Shown: positions 9,161 through 18,577 of the stretch, in pieces
Layout of the letters: each line of letters starts with the position of its first letter
Numbering within the stretch: the first letter of the stretch is position 1
From: Micromonospora narathiwatensis
GTDB taxonomy: Bacteria > Actinomycetota > Actinomycetes > Mycobacteriales > Micromonosporaceae
Direction: 5' to 3'
Length of the DNA: 64,000 bases
Assembly (NCBI RefSeq): GCF_900089605.1
Contig: NZ_LT594324.1
Coordinates: forward strand, 558,001 to 622,000
Notes under the pieces: model-generated
What the model was told of the DNA's origin: nothing
Seen by the model: the letters and a program-made list of their open reading frames with translations, nothing else
Databases searched by the model: none
Position numbers and translations under genes: made by a program

Positions 9161-10098
9161 ACGCCGACCCGAGAGACGTACGCGCCGACCTGGCCGGGCT
9201 GCTGCCGGCGCCGGCGGAGCGGGACCTGCCGAGCGACCGCCACCGGTTGATCCAGGAGTTCGTGATGAACGAGATCCACACCGACCACCCCTCGGCCGAG
9301 CGGGCGGCACGCCGCACCGCGCCACGGCGCCGGCTGATCCTGGCCTCGGCGCTGACCGGGGCCCTCGCCGCGGCCGCGGCGGTGGTGGTGATCGGCGTCG
9401 GCGGGTCCGGCGGCTCCGGGGGTGCGGCCGACGGCCCGGCCACGGCCGCCTCCTCCGGCCAGCAGATCCTGCTCGCCGCCGCCACCACCGCCGAGCAGGC
9501 GCCCGCCACCTCCGGTGCCTACTGGTATCTGCGGACGACGTCCACCGATACCGAGTGGGAGAGCTGGACCGGGCGCGACGGCCGGACCTGGGTTCGGGGC
9601 GCGAAGACCGGCGGCGACGTGATCGCGCTTTCCTGGGCCGCGTCGTTCCGGCTCGGCGGCCCCGAGGTGAGCCTCGCGCAGCTCCAGCAGTTGCCGACCG
9701 AGCCGGCCGCGCTGAAGCACTGGATCACCGAGTCGGTACGGAGCAGCGACGTCCGGACCAGCGCCGGCCGGCCGGACGCCGCGATGCGGGAGCAGATGGT
9801 CTTCGACGGCCTGCTCGCCCTGCTGGCCCAGTTGCCCGCCCCGCCCGAGGTCCGGGCCGCCGCCTTTCGGGCGGTCGCCGCGTATCCCGAGGTGACGAGC
9901 ACCGGCGCGACGGACGGCGGCCGGGGTCTGCTGATCCGCCTCAACGGGGAGACGGTGGCCCGCCTGGTCGTGGACCCGACCACCAGCCGGATCCGGAAGA
10001 CCAACTTCTTCGTCACCGCGGACGGGGCCCGGATGTCGACGCCGGGGGACGCGATGTTCACCCTGACCGCCGAGTGGACCGATCGGCTGCCCAGGTAG
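9157..10098 (+). CDS. CU044_5270-family membrane-anchored protein, putative sigma-factor partner
   Basis: A 313-residue protein with a cytoplasmic N-terminal domain (about 1-60, containing LIQEFVMNEI), one transmembrane helix (LILASALTGALAAAAAVVVIGVG) and an extracytoplasmic domain of about 230 residues. The architecture matches the actinobacterial CU044_5270 family, almost always encoded directly after an ECF sigma factor. By position and topology it may act as an anti-sigma factor, although no zinc-binding anti-sigma motif is visible. It overlaps the sigma gene by 4 bases and converges on the alpha-galactosidase gene. Confidence 0.8.
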   Translation: MNADPRDVRADLAGLLPAPAERDLPSDRHRLIQEFVMNEIHTDHPSAERAARRTAPRRRLILASALTGALAAAAAVVVIGVGGSGGSGGAADGPATAASSGQQILLAAATTAEQAPATSGAYWYLRTTSTDTEWESWTGRDGRTWVRGAKTGGDVIALSWAASFRLGGPEVSLAQLQQLPTEPAALKHWITESVRSSDVRTSAGRPDAAMREQMVFDGLLALLAQLPAPPEVRAAAFRAVAAYPEVTSTGATDGGRGLLIRLNGETVARLVVDPTTSRIRKTNFFVTADGARMSTPGDAMFTLTAEWTDRLPR

Positions 10099-10104
10099 CG
10101 AGGT

Positions 10105-12375
10105 CTACGCGACGGCGTTGACCTCCAGCAGCAGCGCCTGCTCGGGATGCAGGGCCGGCAGCTGAAGCCCCACCGTGGCGAGCACCGAGCCGCCGAGCGT
10201 CACCCCGTCGGCCGAGGCCAGCCAGCCCGGCGGGGCCAGCTCCAGGAGCGCCGGTTCTGGCACCCCGGCCGGCGGGCGTACCCGGTAGCGCCGGGACGGG
10301 TCCAGTCCCGGCAGGCGTACCGGGCCGGGCACCTGGGCGACCGACGTGGCCAGGCGCGAGACCGCGTACACCGCTCGGGACCGGTCGTGGGCCACCACGC
10401 CGTGTGCCTGCACGGCCGGGTGGTCCGGGTGGTCGACCCGGACCACCCGGCCGCCGTGCAGCAGCGGGCGCAGCCGCTTGTGCAGCGCGACCCAGGCGGC
10501 GAGTTCGGCCCGCTCCGCCGCGCTGATCGCGCTGATGTCCCACTCGATGCCGTGGTGGCCGAAGAGCGCGGTGACCGCCCGGAAGCCCAGGTCGTGCACC
10601 CGGTGGGTGGTGTGCGAGCGGCCCGGCCCGATGTGGGTGCCGACCAGCTCGGGCGGGAGCAGCAGCCCGGTCCAGCGCTGGATGGAGAGCCGCTCCAGCG
10701 CGTCGTTGCAGTCGCTGGCCCAGACCCGGTCGGTGCGGCCCAGGATCTCCAGGTCGACCCGGGCGCCGCCGGACGAGCAGCTCTCGATCTCCACGCCGGG
10801 GTGCCGGGCGCGCAGCTCGTCGAGCAGCCGGTAGACCGCCACGGTCTGCGCGTGCACCCCGGGCCGGCCGGCGTGCCCGGCCTCGGTGAGATCCCGGTTG
10901 TGGTCCCACTTCAGGTACGCGATGCCGTCGTGGCCGCCGAGCAGCGCGTCCAACCGGGACAGCAGGTGGGCGTACGCGTCGGGGTGGGCGAGGTCGAGCA
11001 CCTGCTGGTGCCGCCACTCGGGCGGCAGCCGGCCGGGCGCCTGGAGCACCCAGTCCGGGTGGGCCCGGAACAGGTCGGAGTCGGGGTTGACCATCTCGGG
11101 CTCGACCCAGAGCCCGAACTGCATCCCGTGGCCGCGTACGTGGTCGATGAGCGGTTGCAGCCCGTCCGGCCAGACGTCGTCGTCGACCCACCAGTCGCCC
11201 AGCCCGGCCCGGTCGTGCCGGCGGCCCCGGAACCAGCCGTCGTCGAGCACGAAGCGTTCCACGCCCACCTCGGCGGCCCGGTCGGCGAGCCCGGCGAGCC
11301 GGTCCAGGTCGTGGTCGAAGTAGACGGCCTCCCAGACGTTCAGCGTCACCGGGCGGGGCGTGCGCGGATGCCGGGGACGGGCCCGCAGGTGGGCGTGCAG
11401 CACGTCGCTGAGCCCGTCCAGCCCGTCGGCGGAGTGCACCGCGTAGAGCAGCGGAGTGGCGTACTCGGCACCGGGGGCGAGCAGGATCTCGCCGGGGGTG
11501 AGCAGTTCGCCGCCGCCGAGGGTGGACTCGCCGGTCGGGCGGCGCTCGGCCACCGTGACGTGGTCGCCGCTCCACGCGGTGTGCACCGCCCACACCTCGC
11601 CGTGCCGGAAGCCGAACCCGGGTGTGCCGGCGACCAGCAGCAGTGTGGCGTCGTGACCGGTCCGGCCGTGCCGGCCCTCGCGTACCCAGGCGCCCATCGG
11701 CCACGGGTGCCGCTGCGGGGCGCGTTCCCGGCACCAGCGCCCGGTCAGGTCGAGCAGTTCGGTGGCGACCGCCGGCACCGGCAGCACCGGGGTCAGCTCC
11801 CGCACCTCGTACGCCCGGTCGCCGTCGTTGCGCAGCCGGTGCCGCAGCGTCAGCAGCCCGGTCGGGTGCAGTGTGATCTCGACGGTGAGGGACAACCCCG
11901 CGCCCGGGTCCGCCGCCCGCACGCTCACCCGCGCGACCCCGGCCCCGTCGGGGTCCCGCTCCTCCCCGGATACGCGCACCGCGTCCCCGCCGCCGGCCAC
12001 GCGGCTCGGGTCCGGGGCCGATGGCGAGCCGGTGCCCGCAGTGCCGCCCTGCGCGCCCGCCTCGGCGGCCGGCTCGTCGAGCACGTCCACGGCGGTGAGC
12101 CGGAAGGCGGTCGACCAGTCCCGGCGGTCACGGTGGCCGGACAGTCCCGGCCGGCCGCTCCAGCCGGCGCTCGCCTCGGGCAGCAGGGACAGCACGGTTG
12201 GCATGTCGAAGCTGCTCGGCACCACCGGCGCAATGGTGGCGTCGACCAGGGCGGGCAGGTCGTCGGCGGGCAGCGGGCCGAGGTCGGCACCCCAGTGCAC
12301 GACCCGAGGCAGCCCCGGACCGCGCGCGTCGAGCACCAGGCTGGTCCGTCCGCGTCGCAGGTGGAGGATCGTCAT
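10105..12375 (-). CDS. GH36 alpha-galactosidase
   Basis: A 756-residue retaining alpha-galactosidase of glycoside hydrolase family 36, which removes alpha-1,6-galactose from melibiose, raffinose and galactomannan fragments. The N-terminal beta-sandwich is followed by a TIM barrel with FVLDDGWFRGRR, GLWVEPEMVNPDSDL, the nucleophile Asp in YLKWDHNRD and the acid/base Asp in RVWASDCNDALE. A CSSGG stretch typical of the family is present. There is no signal peptide, so it acts on imported sugar. The region around residues 100-165 is Ala/Gly/Asp-rich and looks like an insertion. Its ATG overlaps the stop of the upstream permease gene, making it the last gene of a four-gene sugar operon. Confidence 0.93.
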   Translation of the reverse strand: MTILHLRRGRTSLVLDARGPGLPRVVHWGADLGPLPADDLPALVDATIAPVVPSSFDMPTVLSLLPEASAGWSGRPGLSGHRDRRDWSTAFRLTAVDVLDEPAAEAGAQGGTAGTGSPSAPDPSRVAGGGDAVRVSGEERDPDGAGVARVSVRAADPGAGLSLTVEITLHPTGLLTLRHRLRNDGDRAYEVRELTPVLPVPAVATELLDLTGRWCRERAPQRHPWPMGAWVREGRHGRTGHDATLLLVAGTPGFGFRHGEVWAVHTAWSGDHVTVAERRPTGESTLGGGELLTPGEILLAPGAEYATPLLYAVHSADGLDGLSDVLHAHLRARPRHPRTPRPVTLNVWEAVYFDHDLDRLAGLADRAAEVGVERFVLDDGWFRGRRHDRAGLGDWWVDDDVWPDGLQPLIDHVRGHGMQFGLWVEPEMVNPDSDLFRAHPDWVLQAPGRLPPEWRHQQVLDLAHPDAYAHLLSRLDALLGGHDGIAYLKWDHNRDLTEAGHAGRPGVHAQTVAVYRLLDELRARHPGVEIESCSSGGARVDLEILGRTDRVWASDCNDALERLSIQRWTGLLLPPELVGTHIGPGRSHTTHRVHDLGFRAVTALFGHHGIEWDISAISAAERAELAAWVALHKRLRPLLHGGRVVRVDHPDHPAVQAHGVVAHDRSRAVYAVSRLATSVAQVPGPVRLPGLDPSRRYRVRPPAGVPEPALLELAPPGWLASADGVTLGGSVLATVGLQLPALHPEQALLLEVNAVA

Positions 12376-13280
12376 CCCTTGCTCGCTCCCAGGGTCAGGC
12401 CCCGGACGAACTGCTTCTGCAACAGGAAGAAGATCACCAGGGTGGGGATCGCGACCAGCACCGAGCCGGCCGAGACGAGGTTGTTGTCGGTGAAGAACTC
12501 GCCGCGCAGGTTGTTCAGCGAACTGGTCACCGGGAACTTGTCGCCGCTGCGCATCAGCACGGTGGCCCAGAAGAACTCGTTGTAGATCCAGGTCACCTCA
12601 AGGGTGGCGAGGGCGGCCAGGGCCGGCCGGCACAGCGGCATGGTGATCTGCCAGTACTGCCGCCAGACGCTCGCCCCGTCGACCATCGCCGCCTCGTACA
12701 GATCGTGCGGCAGGGCCTTCATGTAGTTGCTCAGCACGAAGACGCAGAAGCCGCACTGGAAGGCGACGTTGACCAGGATCAGTCCCCAGTAGCTGTCGTA
12801 GAGCAGCTCCGAGTCGCTCATCCAGGACGGCAGCGGGATCTGGGTGAACATCCGGAACAGCGGGATCAGCAGGGCCTGCTGCGGCAGCAGGTTCGCCGCG
12901 GTGAACAGCCCGAGCAGGACGAGGTTGACCCGCCAGCTGAACCGGGCGATCACGAACGCCACGCAGGAGGCGAGGAAGAGGGTCAGCAGCACCGCCGGGA
13001 CCGTGATGTAGACCGAGTTGAGGAAGTGCTTGCCGAACTCGGCGGTCCGCCAGGCGGTGACGTAGTTGTCGACGGTCCAGCCGCCGAGCGAGACGTAGCC
13101 ATGGGCGGCGGTGTACTGGTACGAGCGCAGCGAGGTCAGCACCGCCCAGAGGATCGGGAAGAGCCAGCCGACCGCCACCGTACCCAGGAAGAGGTGCAGG
13201 ACCAGCCGGGCGGGCCGCAGTGGCCGGCGGCGCCCGGCCGGCGCGGCGGCCGTGGGCTCCCGGGTCGAGATGGCGATCAT
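12372..13280 (-). CDS. Carbohydrate ABC transporter permease (MalG type)
   Basis: A 302-residue inner-membrane permease of the CUT1 family. It has six hydrophobic segments, starting with LVLHLFLGTVAVGWLFPILWA, and the EAA loop YEAAMVDGASVWRQYWQITMPLCRP that contacts the ATPase. The real start is the ATG at 13280 (MIAISTREP), 9 bases after GGAGG and overlapping the stop of the other permease gene; the frame is open further but that part is a shadow. It pairs with the 13277-14233 permease to form the channel. Confidence 0.92.
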   Translation of the reverse strand: MIAISTREPTAAAPAGRRRPLRPARLVLHLFLGTVAVGWLFPILWAVLTSLRSYQYTAAHGYVSLGGWTVDNYVTAWRTAEFGKHFLNSVYITVPAVLLTLFLASCVAFVIARFSWRVNLVLLGLFTAANLLPQQALLIPLFRMFTQIPLPSWMSDSELLYDSYWGLILVNVAFQCGFCVFVLSNYMKALPHDLYEAAMVDGASVWRQYWQITMPLCRPALAALATLEVTWIYNEFFWATVLMRSGDKFPVTSSLNNLRGEFFTDNNLVSAGSVLVAIPTLVIFFLLQKQFVRGLTLGASKG

Positions 13281-14233
13281 CGCCGGTCCTCCCGCATGAC
13301 GGTGGCCAGGTAGACGGTGATGAAGACCAGGGAGACGACCAGCATGATCGTCGCCAGCGCGGAGCCGAAGCCGATCCGGCTCGCCTCGCCGACCACGTTC
13401 GCGGTGACCAGCGCGGAGAGCAGCTCCAGCCCGTTGCGGCCCTTGTTGATGACCCAGACCAGGTCGAACGCGCGCAGCGACTCGATCACCGTCACCACCA
13501 GCACGATGATGTTGATCGGCCGCATCACCGGGAAGACCACCCGGAAGAAGGTGCTGGTCTCCGAGGAGCCGTCCACCGCGGCGGCCTCGCGCAGCGACGG
13601 GTCGACGCCCTTCAGGCCGGCCAGGTAGAGCAGCATGATGTAGCCGACGTGCCGCCACCCGGCGGCCACCAGGACCGCCCAGATGTTGACGTGCGGGTCG
13701 CCGTACCAGTCGACGTTGCTGCCCAGCACCGCGTTGAGCAGGCCCTGGTCGCGGCTGTAGATGAGCTGCCAGACGAAGCCGATCAGCGCCAGGGAGAGCA
13801 CCACCGGCAGGTAGAGCGCGGTCTGGTAGAACCGGCTGCCGCGCATCTCCTTGTCGAGCAGCACGGCGAGGAGCATCCCGAACGGGGTGGCCACCACGAA
13901 CAGGGCGGCCAGCCAGAGCAGGTTGTTCTGGATCGCCGGCACGAACGGCGGGTAGATGTTCACCACGTCGTCGTAGTTCTTCCACCCGACCCAGTCGATC
14001 TCGCCGATGGGGCCGATCCCGTCCCAGTTGGTGCCGGAGAGCAGCACGGTGGCCAGCGCCGGCAGCCAGACCAGCCCGCAGACGAGGATCAGGGGTACGA
14101 GCACCATCAGCGTGATCACCACGCGGTCGGTACGGGACAGGAGCCGTAGCCGGCGGCGGCGACCACCGGGGGAGGTGGTCGCGGCCGGTGCTGGCACGGC
14201 GTGATCCGCTTGGATCAGGGGCAGGTCGGACAC
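13277..14233 (-). CDS. Carbohydrate ABC transporter permease (MalF type)
   Basis: A 318-residue permease with an Arg-rich cytoplasmic N-terminus (GGRRRRLRLLSR) and six membrane segments beginning VVITLMVLVPLILVCGLVWL. The EAA loop is REAAAVDGSSETSTFFRVVFPVMRP. It overlaps the following permease gene by 4 bases (ATGA) and lies 22 bases after the binding-protein gene. With its partner it should carry galactosides across the membrane. Confidence 0.92.
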   Translation of the reverse strand: MSDLPLIQADHAVPAPAATTSPGGRRRRLRLLSRTDRVVITLMVLVPLILVCGLVWLPALATVLLSGTNWDGIGPIGEIDWVGWKNYDDVVNIYPPFVPAIQNNLLWLAALFVVATPFGMLLAVLLDKEMRGSRFYQTALYLPVVLSLALIGFVWQLIYSRDQGLLNAVLGSNVDWYGDPHVNIWAVLVAAGWRHVGYIMLLYLAGLKGVDPSLREAAAVDGSSETSTFFRVVFPVMRPINIIVLVVTVIESLRAFDLVWVINKGRNGLELLSALVTANVVGEASRIGFGSALATIMLVVSLVFITVYLATVMREDRR

Positions 14234-14255
14234 GGTGTCCTTCCCCTTTCCGCCG

Positions 14256-15584
14256 TCAGCTGGTGAAGATCGACTTTTTCTGGTTCTCGATGCTGGTCAG
14301 CAGCCCGCCGATGTTCTTCGGGTCCTTGATGAACTGCTGGAACGCCGGGATGATCACGGTGGAGGCGAAGTCCGGCCGGGTGTCCCGGTCGAGGAACTGG
14401 GCGATCTCGGTGGCCGAGCCGACCAGTTCGGCGGCCTTCTTCTGCAAGGCGGTGTAGCCGCTGGTGTCCGCGCCGGTGTTGGCGACCAGGGTGCCCGGGT
14501 CGCCCTTCACCATGATGTTCGCGGCGTCGACGCTGCCGATGTACTCCAGCAGCTTCTTGGCGTTCGCCGTGGACTTCGGCTTGCGGGCCATCATGTAGCC
14601 GTCGATCGGCGCGTCCAGGGCCTTGGCCCCGATCGTCGAGTCGATCTCGGGGAAGGTGAAGAAGTCGATGTCGTCCTGCTCGTTGTCGTTGAACTGCTGG
14701 GCGACGAAGAGGCCGAGCAGGTACATGCCGCTCTTCTTCTGCTGCAACGACTGGGCGGCCTCCTGCCAGGTCCGGCCCAGCGCGTCCGGCTGGTGCAGCG
14801 GCAGCAGCCCGGCCCAGGTGTCGAAGACCTTCTTCACCTTGTCGGAGGTCCACGCCTCCTTGCCGGCCATCAGGTCGATGTGGAACTGGTAGCCGTTGAT
14901 CCGCAGGTTGAGGATGTCGAAGGTGCCCATGGCCGGCCAGCCGTCCTTGTCGGCGAAGGCGATCGGGTTCAGGCCGTCCTTCTTCATCTGCGCGCCGAGG
15001 GCGTTCAGCGCGTCGAGGGTCTGCGGCACCTGGTAGCCGTGCTGCTGCCAGACCGACTTGCGGTAGAAGACCGCCCACGGGTAATACGACGCCGGCACGA
15101 AGTACTGCTTCCCGTCGTCCCCGGTGGACGCCTTCTTGAACGCGTCCGAGAACCCGGAGAGCTTGCCCCAGACGTCGCTGACGTCGCCGGCCAGGCCCTT
15201 GGCCGCGAAGAACCGCATCCGGTAGCCGGCGAACCAGGTGAACACGTCGTCCGGCTTGCCCTGCAGGTAGTTGTTGATGTTCTCCTGGAAAGTGTTGTGG
15301 TCGACCGTGTTGATGTTGGCCTGGATCCCGGACGAACCCTGGAAGGCCGCCGTCAGCTTGGCGAGGACGTCCTTCGGCGTCGGGTCCGAGGCGTTCGAGC
15401 CGACCGACACGGTCTTGGAGTCCGTGCCGGAGCCGGAGTCGGAGCCGCAACCAGCGAGCACTCCCGTGCCGAGCAGCGCGCCCGCGCCGGCCGCCCCGGC
15501 CAGCAGCGAGCGGCGGTTGAGGCCGGCGACGGACGGGGGTACGAGTCGGGCGAGGTACTCGGCTTGCGATCGAGGACGGGACAT
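14256..15584 (-). CDS. Extracellular sugar-binding lipoprotein of the ABC transporter
   Basis: A 442-residue family 1 solute-binding protein. The N-terminus has a twin-Arg-like NRRSLLAG, a hydrophobic run and the lipobox LAGC, so it is a lipoprotein anchored outside the membrane, possibly via Tat. The mature part includes DVFTWFAGYRMRFFAAKGL and FYRKSVWQQHGYQVPQTLDA, typical of oligosaccharide binders. The ATG at 15584 has GCAGGAG upstream; longer frames run into the promoter. First gene of the operon; no ATPase gene accompanies it, so a shared ATPase of the MsiK type elsewhere is likely. Confidence 0.9.
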   Translation of the reverse strand: MSRPRSQAEYLARLVPPSVAGLNRRSLLAGAAGAGALLGTGVLAGCGSDSGSGTDSKTVSVGSNASDPTPKDVLAKLTAAFQGSSGIQANINTVDHNTFQENINNYLQGKPDDVFTWFAGYRMRFFAAKGLAGDVSDVWGKLSGFSDAFKKASTGDDGKQYFVPASYYPWAVFYRKSVWQQHGYQVPQTLDALNALGAQMKKDGLNPIAFADKDGWPAMGTFDILNLRINGYQFHIDLMAGKEAWTSDKVKKVFDTWAGLLPLHQPDALGRTWQEAAQSLQQKKSGMYLLGLFVAQQFNDNEQDDIDFFTFPEIDSTIGAKALDAPIDGYMMARKPKSTANAKKLLEYIGSVDAANIMVKGDPGTLVANTGADTSGYTALQKKAAELVGSATEIAQFLDRDTRPDFASTVIIPAFQQFIKDPKNIGGLLTSIENQKKSIFTS

Positions 15585-15768
15585 TGTGCGCTCCTGCGTG
15601 ATCGGCGGGCAGGGGACAGTTCCACCGTGAATCCACATGTCCGAACACAAACAGCCGGTGGCGGTTGAAGCTACCCCCTGGTTTTGCGCTGTCAAGAGGT
15701 TGAGCTGAATCTCTGTCGATGTTGGAACGTGTTGACTTGGGTGCGCTTCGGGGGCACCCTCTGCTGTC
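15585..15768. promoter_or_regulatory. Divergent promoter region of the galactoside locus with repeated TGTT/GTTGA motifs
   Basis: This 184-bp gap drives the transporter/alpha-galactosidase operon leftward and the beta-galactosidase/DeoR operon rightward. The strand-neutral motif TGTT recurs: TGTTTGTGTTCGG on the minus strand near 15640-15655 and TGTTGGAACGTGTTGAC on the plus strand near 15720-15736. Short TGTT-type direct repeats are common DeoR-family binding sites, and a DeoR regulator is encoded in the locus. The operator assignment is inference. Confidence 0.45.
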
Positions 15769-17769
15769 ATGCGGAACTGGCACGGTGCGGGCATCTGGTA
15801 CGGCGCCGACTACAACCCGGAACAGTGGCCCGAGGAGACCTGGGCCGAGGACGTGGCGCTGATGCGCCGGGCCGGGGTCAACCTGGTCTCGGTCGGGATC
15901 TTCTCCTGGGCCCTGCTGGAGCCCGCCCCCGACCGATACGAGTTCGGCTGGCTGGACCGCGTGCTGGACCTGCTGCACGGTGGCGGGATCAATGTGGACC
16001 TCGCCACCGCCACCGCCAGCCCGCCGCCCTGGCTGGCCCACCGGCACCCGGAGACGCTGCCCCGCCGGGCCGACGGCACGCTGCTGTGGCCGGGCGGGCG
16101 GCAGGCGTACTGCCCCAGCTCGCCGATCTTCCGGGCGCGCTCGCTCGCCCTGGTCGAGGCCGTCGCCGGCCGGTACGCCGACCACCCGGCCGTGGTCATG
16201 TGGCACGTCTCCAACGAGCTGGGCTGCCACAACGTGCACTGCTACTGCGATGTCAGCGCCGAGGCGTTCCGCCGCTGGCTGCGGGTGCGTTACGGCGACC
16301 TGGACGCGCTGAACGCCGCCTGGGGCACCGCGTTCTGGAGCCAGCGCTACCACGACTGGGCGGAGGTCAACCCGCCGCGTACCGCCCCGACCTTCGCCAA
16401 CCCGACCCAGCAGCTGGACTTCCTGCGCTTCTCCTCGGACGAGCAGCGGGCCCAACTGCGCGCCGAGCGGGAGCTGCTGACCCGGCTCGCCCCGCAGCCG
16501 GTAACCACGAACTTCATGATCGGCACCGGCGTGAAGCACCTGGACTACCACTCCTGGGCGCCCGACGTGGACCTGGTCGCCAACGACCACTACCTGATCG
16601 CCGCCGACCCGCGGCCCCACGTCGACCTGGCGCTCGCCGCCGACCACACCCGGGGCGTCGCCGGTGGCGGGCCGTGGCTGCTGATGGAGCACTCCACCAG
16701 CGCGGTCAACTGGCAGCCGCGCAACGTCGCCAAGACCCCCGGCCAGCTCCGGCGCAACAGCCTCGCGCACGTGGCGCGCGGCGCCGACGGGGTGCTGTTC
16801 TTCCAGTGGCGGGCCTCCCGGGCGGGCGCGGAGAAGTTCCACTCCGCGCTGGTCCCGCACGCCGGCCCGGAGACCAAGGTGTTCCGCGAGGTGTGCCGGC
16901 TCGGCGCCGACCTGGCGGCCCTCGCCGAGGTACGCGGCAGCCGGGTCGAGGCCGACGTGGCGATCCTGTTCGACTACGAGGCGTGGTGGGGCGTCGAACT
17001 CGACTCCCACCCGAGCGTCGACGTCACCTACGTCGACCGGCTCGCCGACCTGCACGGGGCGCTCTGGCGGGCCGGGGTCACCGCCGACGTGGTGCACCCG
17101 TCGGCCGACCTGTCCCGCTACCGGCTGGTCCTGGTGCCCACCCTCTACCTGGTCCGCGACGCCGACGCCGCGGCCATGCGGCGGTACGTCGAGGCGGGCG
17201 GGACCGCGCTGGTCACGTACTTCAGCGGCATCGTCGACGAGCACGACCACATCCGGCTCGGCGGCTACCCGGGCGCGTACCGTGACCTGCTCGGGGTGTG
17301 GACCGAGGAGTTCTTCCCGCTCCGCGCCGGCGAGCGGGTACGCCTGGACGACGGCTCGGGCGCCGACGTGTGGACCGAGTGGCTGCACGCCGAGGGGGCG
17401 GAGGTGCTCACCACGTACGCCGACGGGCCGCTGCCCGGTGTGCCGGCGCTGACCCGGCACGCCGTCGGCGCCGGAGCCGCCTGGTACGTCGGCACCCGGC
17501 TCGACGAGACAGGCACCGACCGCCTGGTGGCCCGGCTGCTGGCCGAGTCCGGGGCCCGCCCGCCGGTGCCCGCGCCCGAGGGGGTGGAGGTGGTCCGGCG
17601 GCGCGCCGCCGACCGGAGCTGGCTGTTCGTCATCAACCACGGCGACGCCGAGGCCCGGCTGGCCGTCACCGGCACCGAGCTGCTGGGCGGCGGCCGGTGT
17701 GCGGGCGAGTTGGTCGTGCCGGCCGGCGAGGTGGCGGTGGTCCGCGAGGAGCCCGCGAAGGAGGTCTGA
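15769..17769 (+). CDS. GH42 beta-galactosidase
   Basis: A 666-residue beta-galactosidase of family 42. It starts MRNWHGAGIWYGADYNPEQW, a hallmark of the family. The acid/base is Glu150 in HVSNELGCHN and the nucleophile Glu307 in WLLMEHSTSAVNW. Cys115, Cys153, Cys158 and Cys160 match the zinc-binding cluster of many GH42 enzymes. A trimerisation domain and a C-terminal beta-domain follow. There is no signal peptide, so it is intracellular and works on imported galactosides. The stop overlaps the start of the DeoR gene (TGATG), so both are co-translated. Confidence 0.94.
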   Translation: MRNWHGAGIWYGADYNPEQWPEETWAEDVALMRRAGVNLVSVGIFSWALLEPAPDRYEFGWLDRVLDLLHGGGINVDLATATASPPPWLAHRHPETLPRRADGTLLWPGGRQAYCPSSPIFRARSLALVEAVAGRYADHPAVVMWHVSNELGCHNVHCYCDVSAEAFRRWLRVRYGDLDALNAAWGTAFWSQRYHDWAEVNPPRTAPTFANPTQQLDFLRFSSDEQRAQLRAERELLTRLAPQPVTTNFMIGTGVKHLDYHSWAPDVDLVANDHYLIAADPRPHVDLALAADHTRGVAGGGPWLLMEHSTSAVNWQPRNVAKTPGQLRRNSLAHVARGADGVLFFQWRASRAGAEKFHSALVPHAGPETKVFREVCRLGADLAALAEVRGSRVEADVAILFDYEAWWGVELDSHPSVDVTYVDRLADLHGALWRAGVTADVVHPSADLSRYRLVLVPTLYLVRDADAAAMRRYVEAGGTALVTYFSGIVDEHDHIRLGGYPGAYRDLLGVWTEEFFPLRAGERVRLDDGSGADVWTEWLHAEGAEVLTTYADGPLPGVPALTRHAVGAGAAWYVGTRLDETGTDRLVARLLAESGARPPVPAPEGVEVVRRRAADRSWLFVINHGDAEARLAVTGTELLGGGRCAGELVVPAGEVAVVREEPAKEV

Positions 17770-18545
17770 TGCTCGCCCAGCAACGGCAGAGCGCCATCCT
17801 GGAGCTGATCCGCCAGCGCGGTGGCGTCCGGGTCAGCCACCTGGTCAGCCGGTTCGGGGTGTCGGACATGACCATCCGGCGGGACCTGGAGGTGCTCGCC
17901 GAACGAGGGCTGGTCGACAAGGTCCACGGTGGGGCGACCCTCGCCGGCCCCGGGTCGGCCGAGGAACCCGGCTTCGCCGCGAAGTCGATCCGGCAGCAGG
18001 CCGAGAAGCGGGCCATCGCAGAGCGGGCCGCCCGCCTGGTCGAGCCCGGGATGGCGATCGCGCTCTCCGCCGGCACCACCACCGCCGCCCTCGCCGCCCG
18101 GCTGGCCGAGGTACGCGGCCTCACCGTGGTCACCAACTCGATACCGGTCGCCGACGCCCTCCACCAGAATCCCCGCGCCGACCAGACGGTGGTGCTCACC
18201 GGCGGCCTCCGTACGCCGTCGGACGCGCTGACCGGGCCGGTGGCCGAGGAGGCCATCGCCGCGCTCAACGTCGACCTGCTCTTCCTCGGGGTGCACGGGA
18301 TGACTCCACGGACCGGGTTCACCACCCCGAACCTGCTGGAGGCGGCGGTCAACCGGCGGTTGATCGACGCGGCCCGGCGGCTCGTGGTGCTCGCCGACCA
18401 CACCAAGTGGGAGACCATCGGCATCGCGACGATCGCCCCGCTCGCGGAGGCCGACGTGCTCATCACCGACGCCGGCCTGCCGCACGAGGCACGCGAGCAG
18501 GTCGGTGAGCAGGTCGGCGAGCTGGTCGTGGTGGACGCCGACTGA
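17769..18545 (+). CDS. DeoR/GlpR-family transcriptional regulator of the galactoside locus
   Basis: A 258-residue regulator. The N-terminal winged helix (residues 1-57; QRQSAILELIRQRGGVRV, FGVSDMTIRRDLEVL, HGGA) binds DNA. The C-terminal sugar-phosphate sensing domain has SAGTTTAALA, TVVTNSIPVADAL, LTGGL and DLLFLGVHGM, as in the family. It is translationally coupled to the GH42 gene and faces the transporter operon across a shared promoter, so it most likely represses both until a galactose-derived phosphate appears. A duplicated VGEQVGE stretch occurs near the C-terminus. Confidence 0.92.
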   Translation: MLAQQRQSAILELIRQRGGVRVSHLVSRFGVSDMTIRRDLEVLAERGLVDKVHGGATLAGPGSAEEPGFAAKSIRQQAEKRAIAERAARLVEPGMAIALSAGTTTAALAARLAEVRGLTVVTNSIPVADALHQNPRADQTVVLTGGLRTPSDALTGPVAEEAIAALNVDLLFLGVHGMTPRTGFTTPNLLEAAVNRRLIDAARRLVVLADHTKWETIGIATIAPLAEADVLITDAGLPHEAREQVGEQVGELVVVDAD

Positions 18546-18577
18546 GCTGCCGGGGCCTTTCGTGGACCGATCCGGAC

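Noticed and set aside
12372..13985. 537-codon version of the MalG-type permease
   Set aside because: The N-terminal 230 codons are the out-of-phase shadow of the other permease; the ATG at 13280 has its own ribosome binding site.
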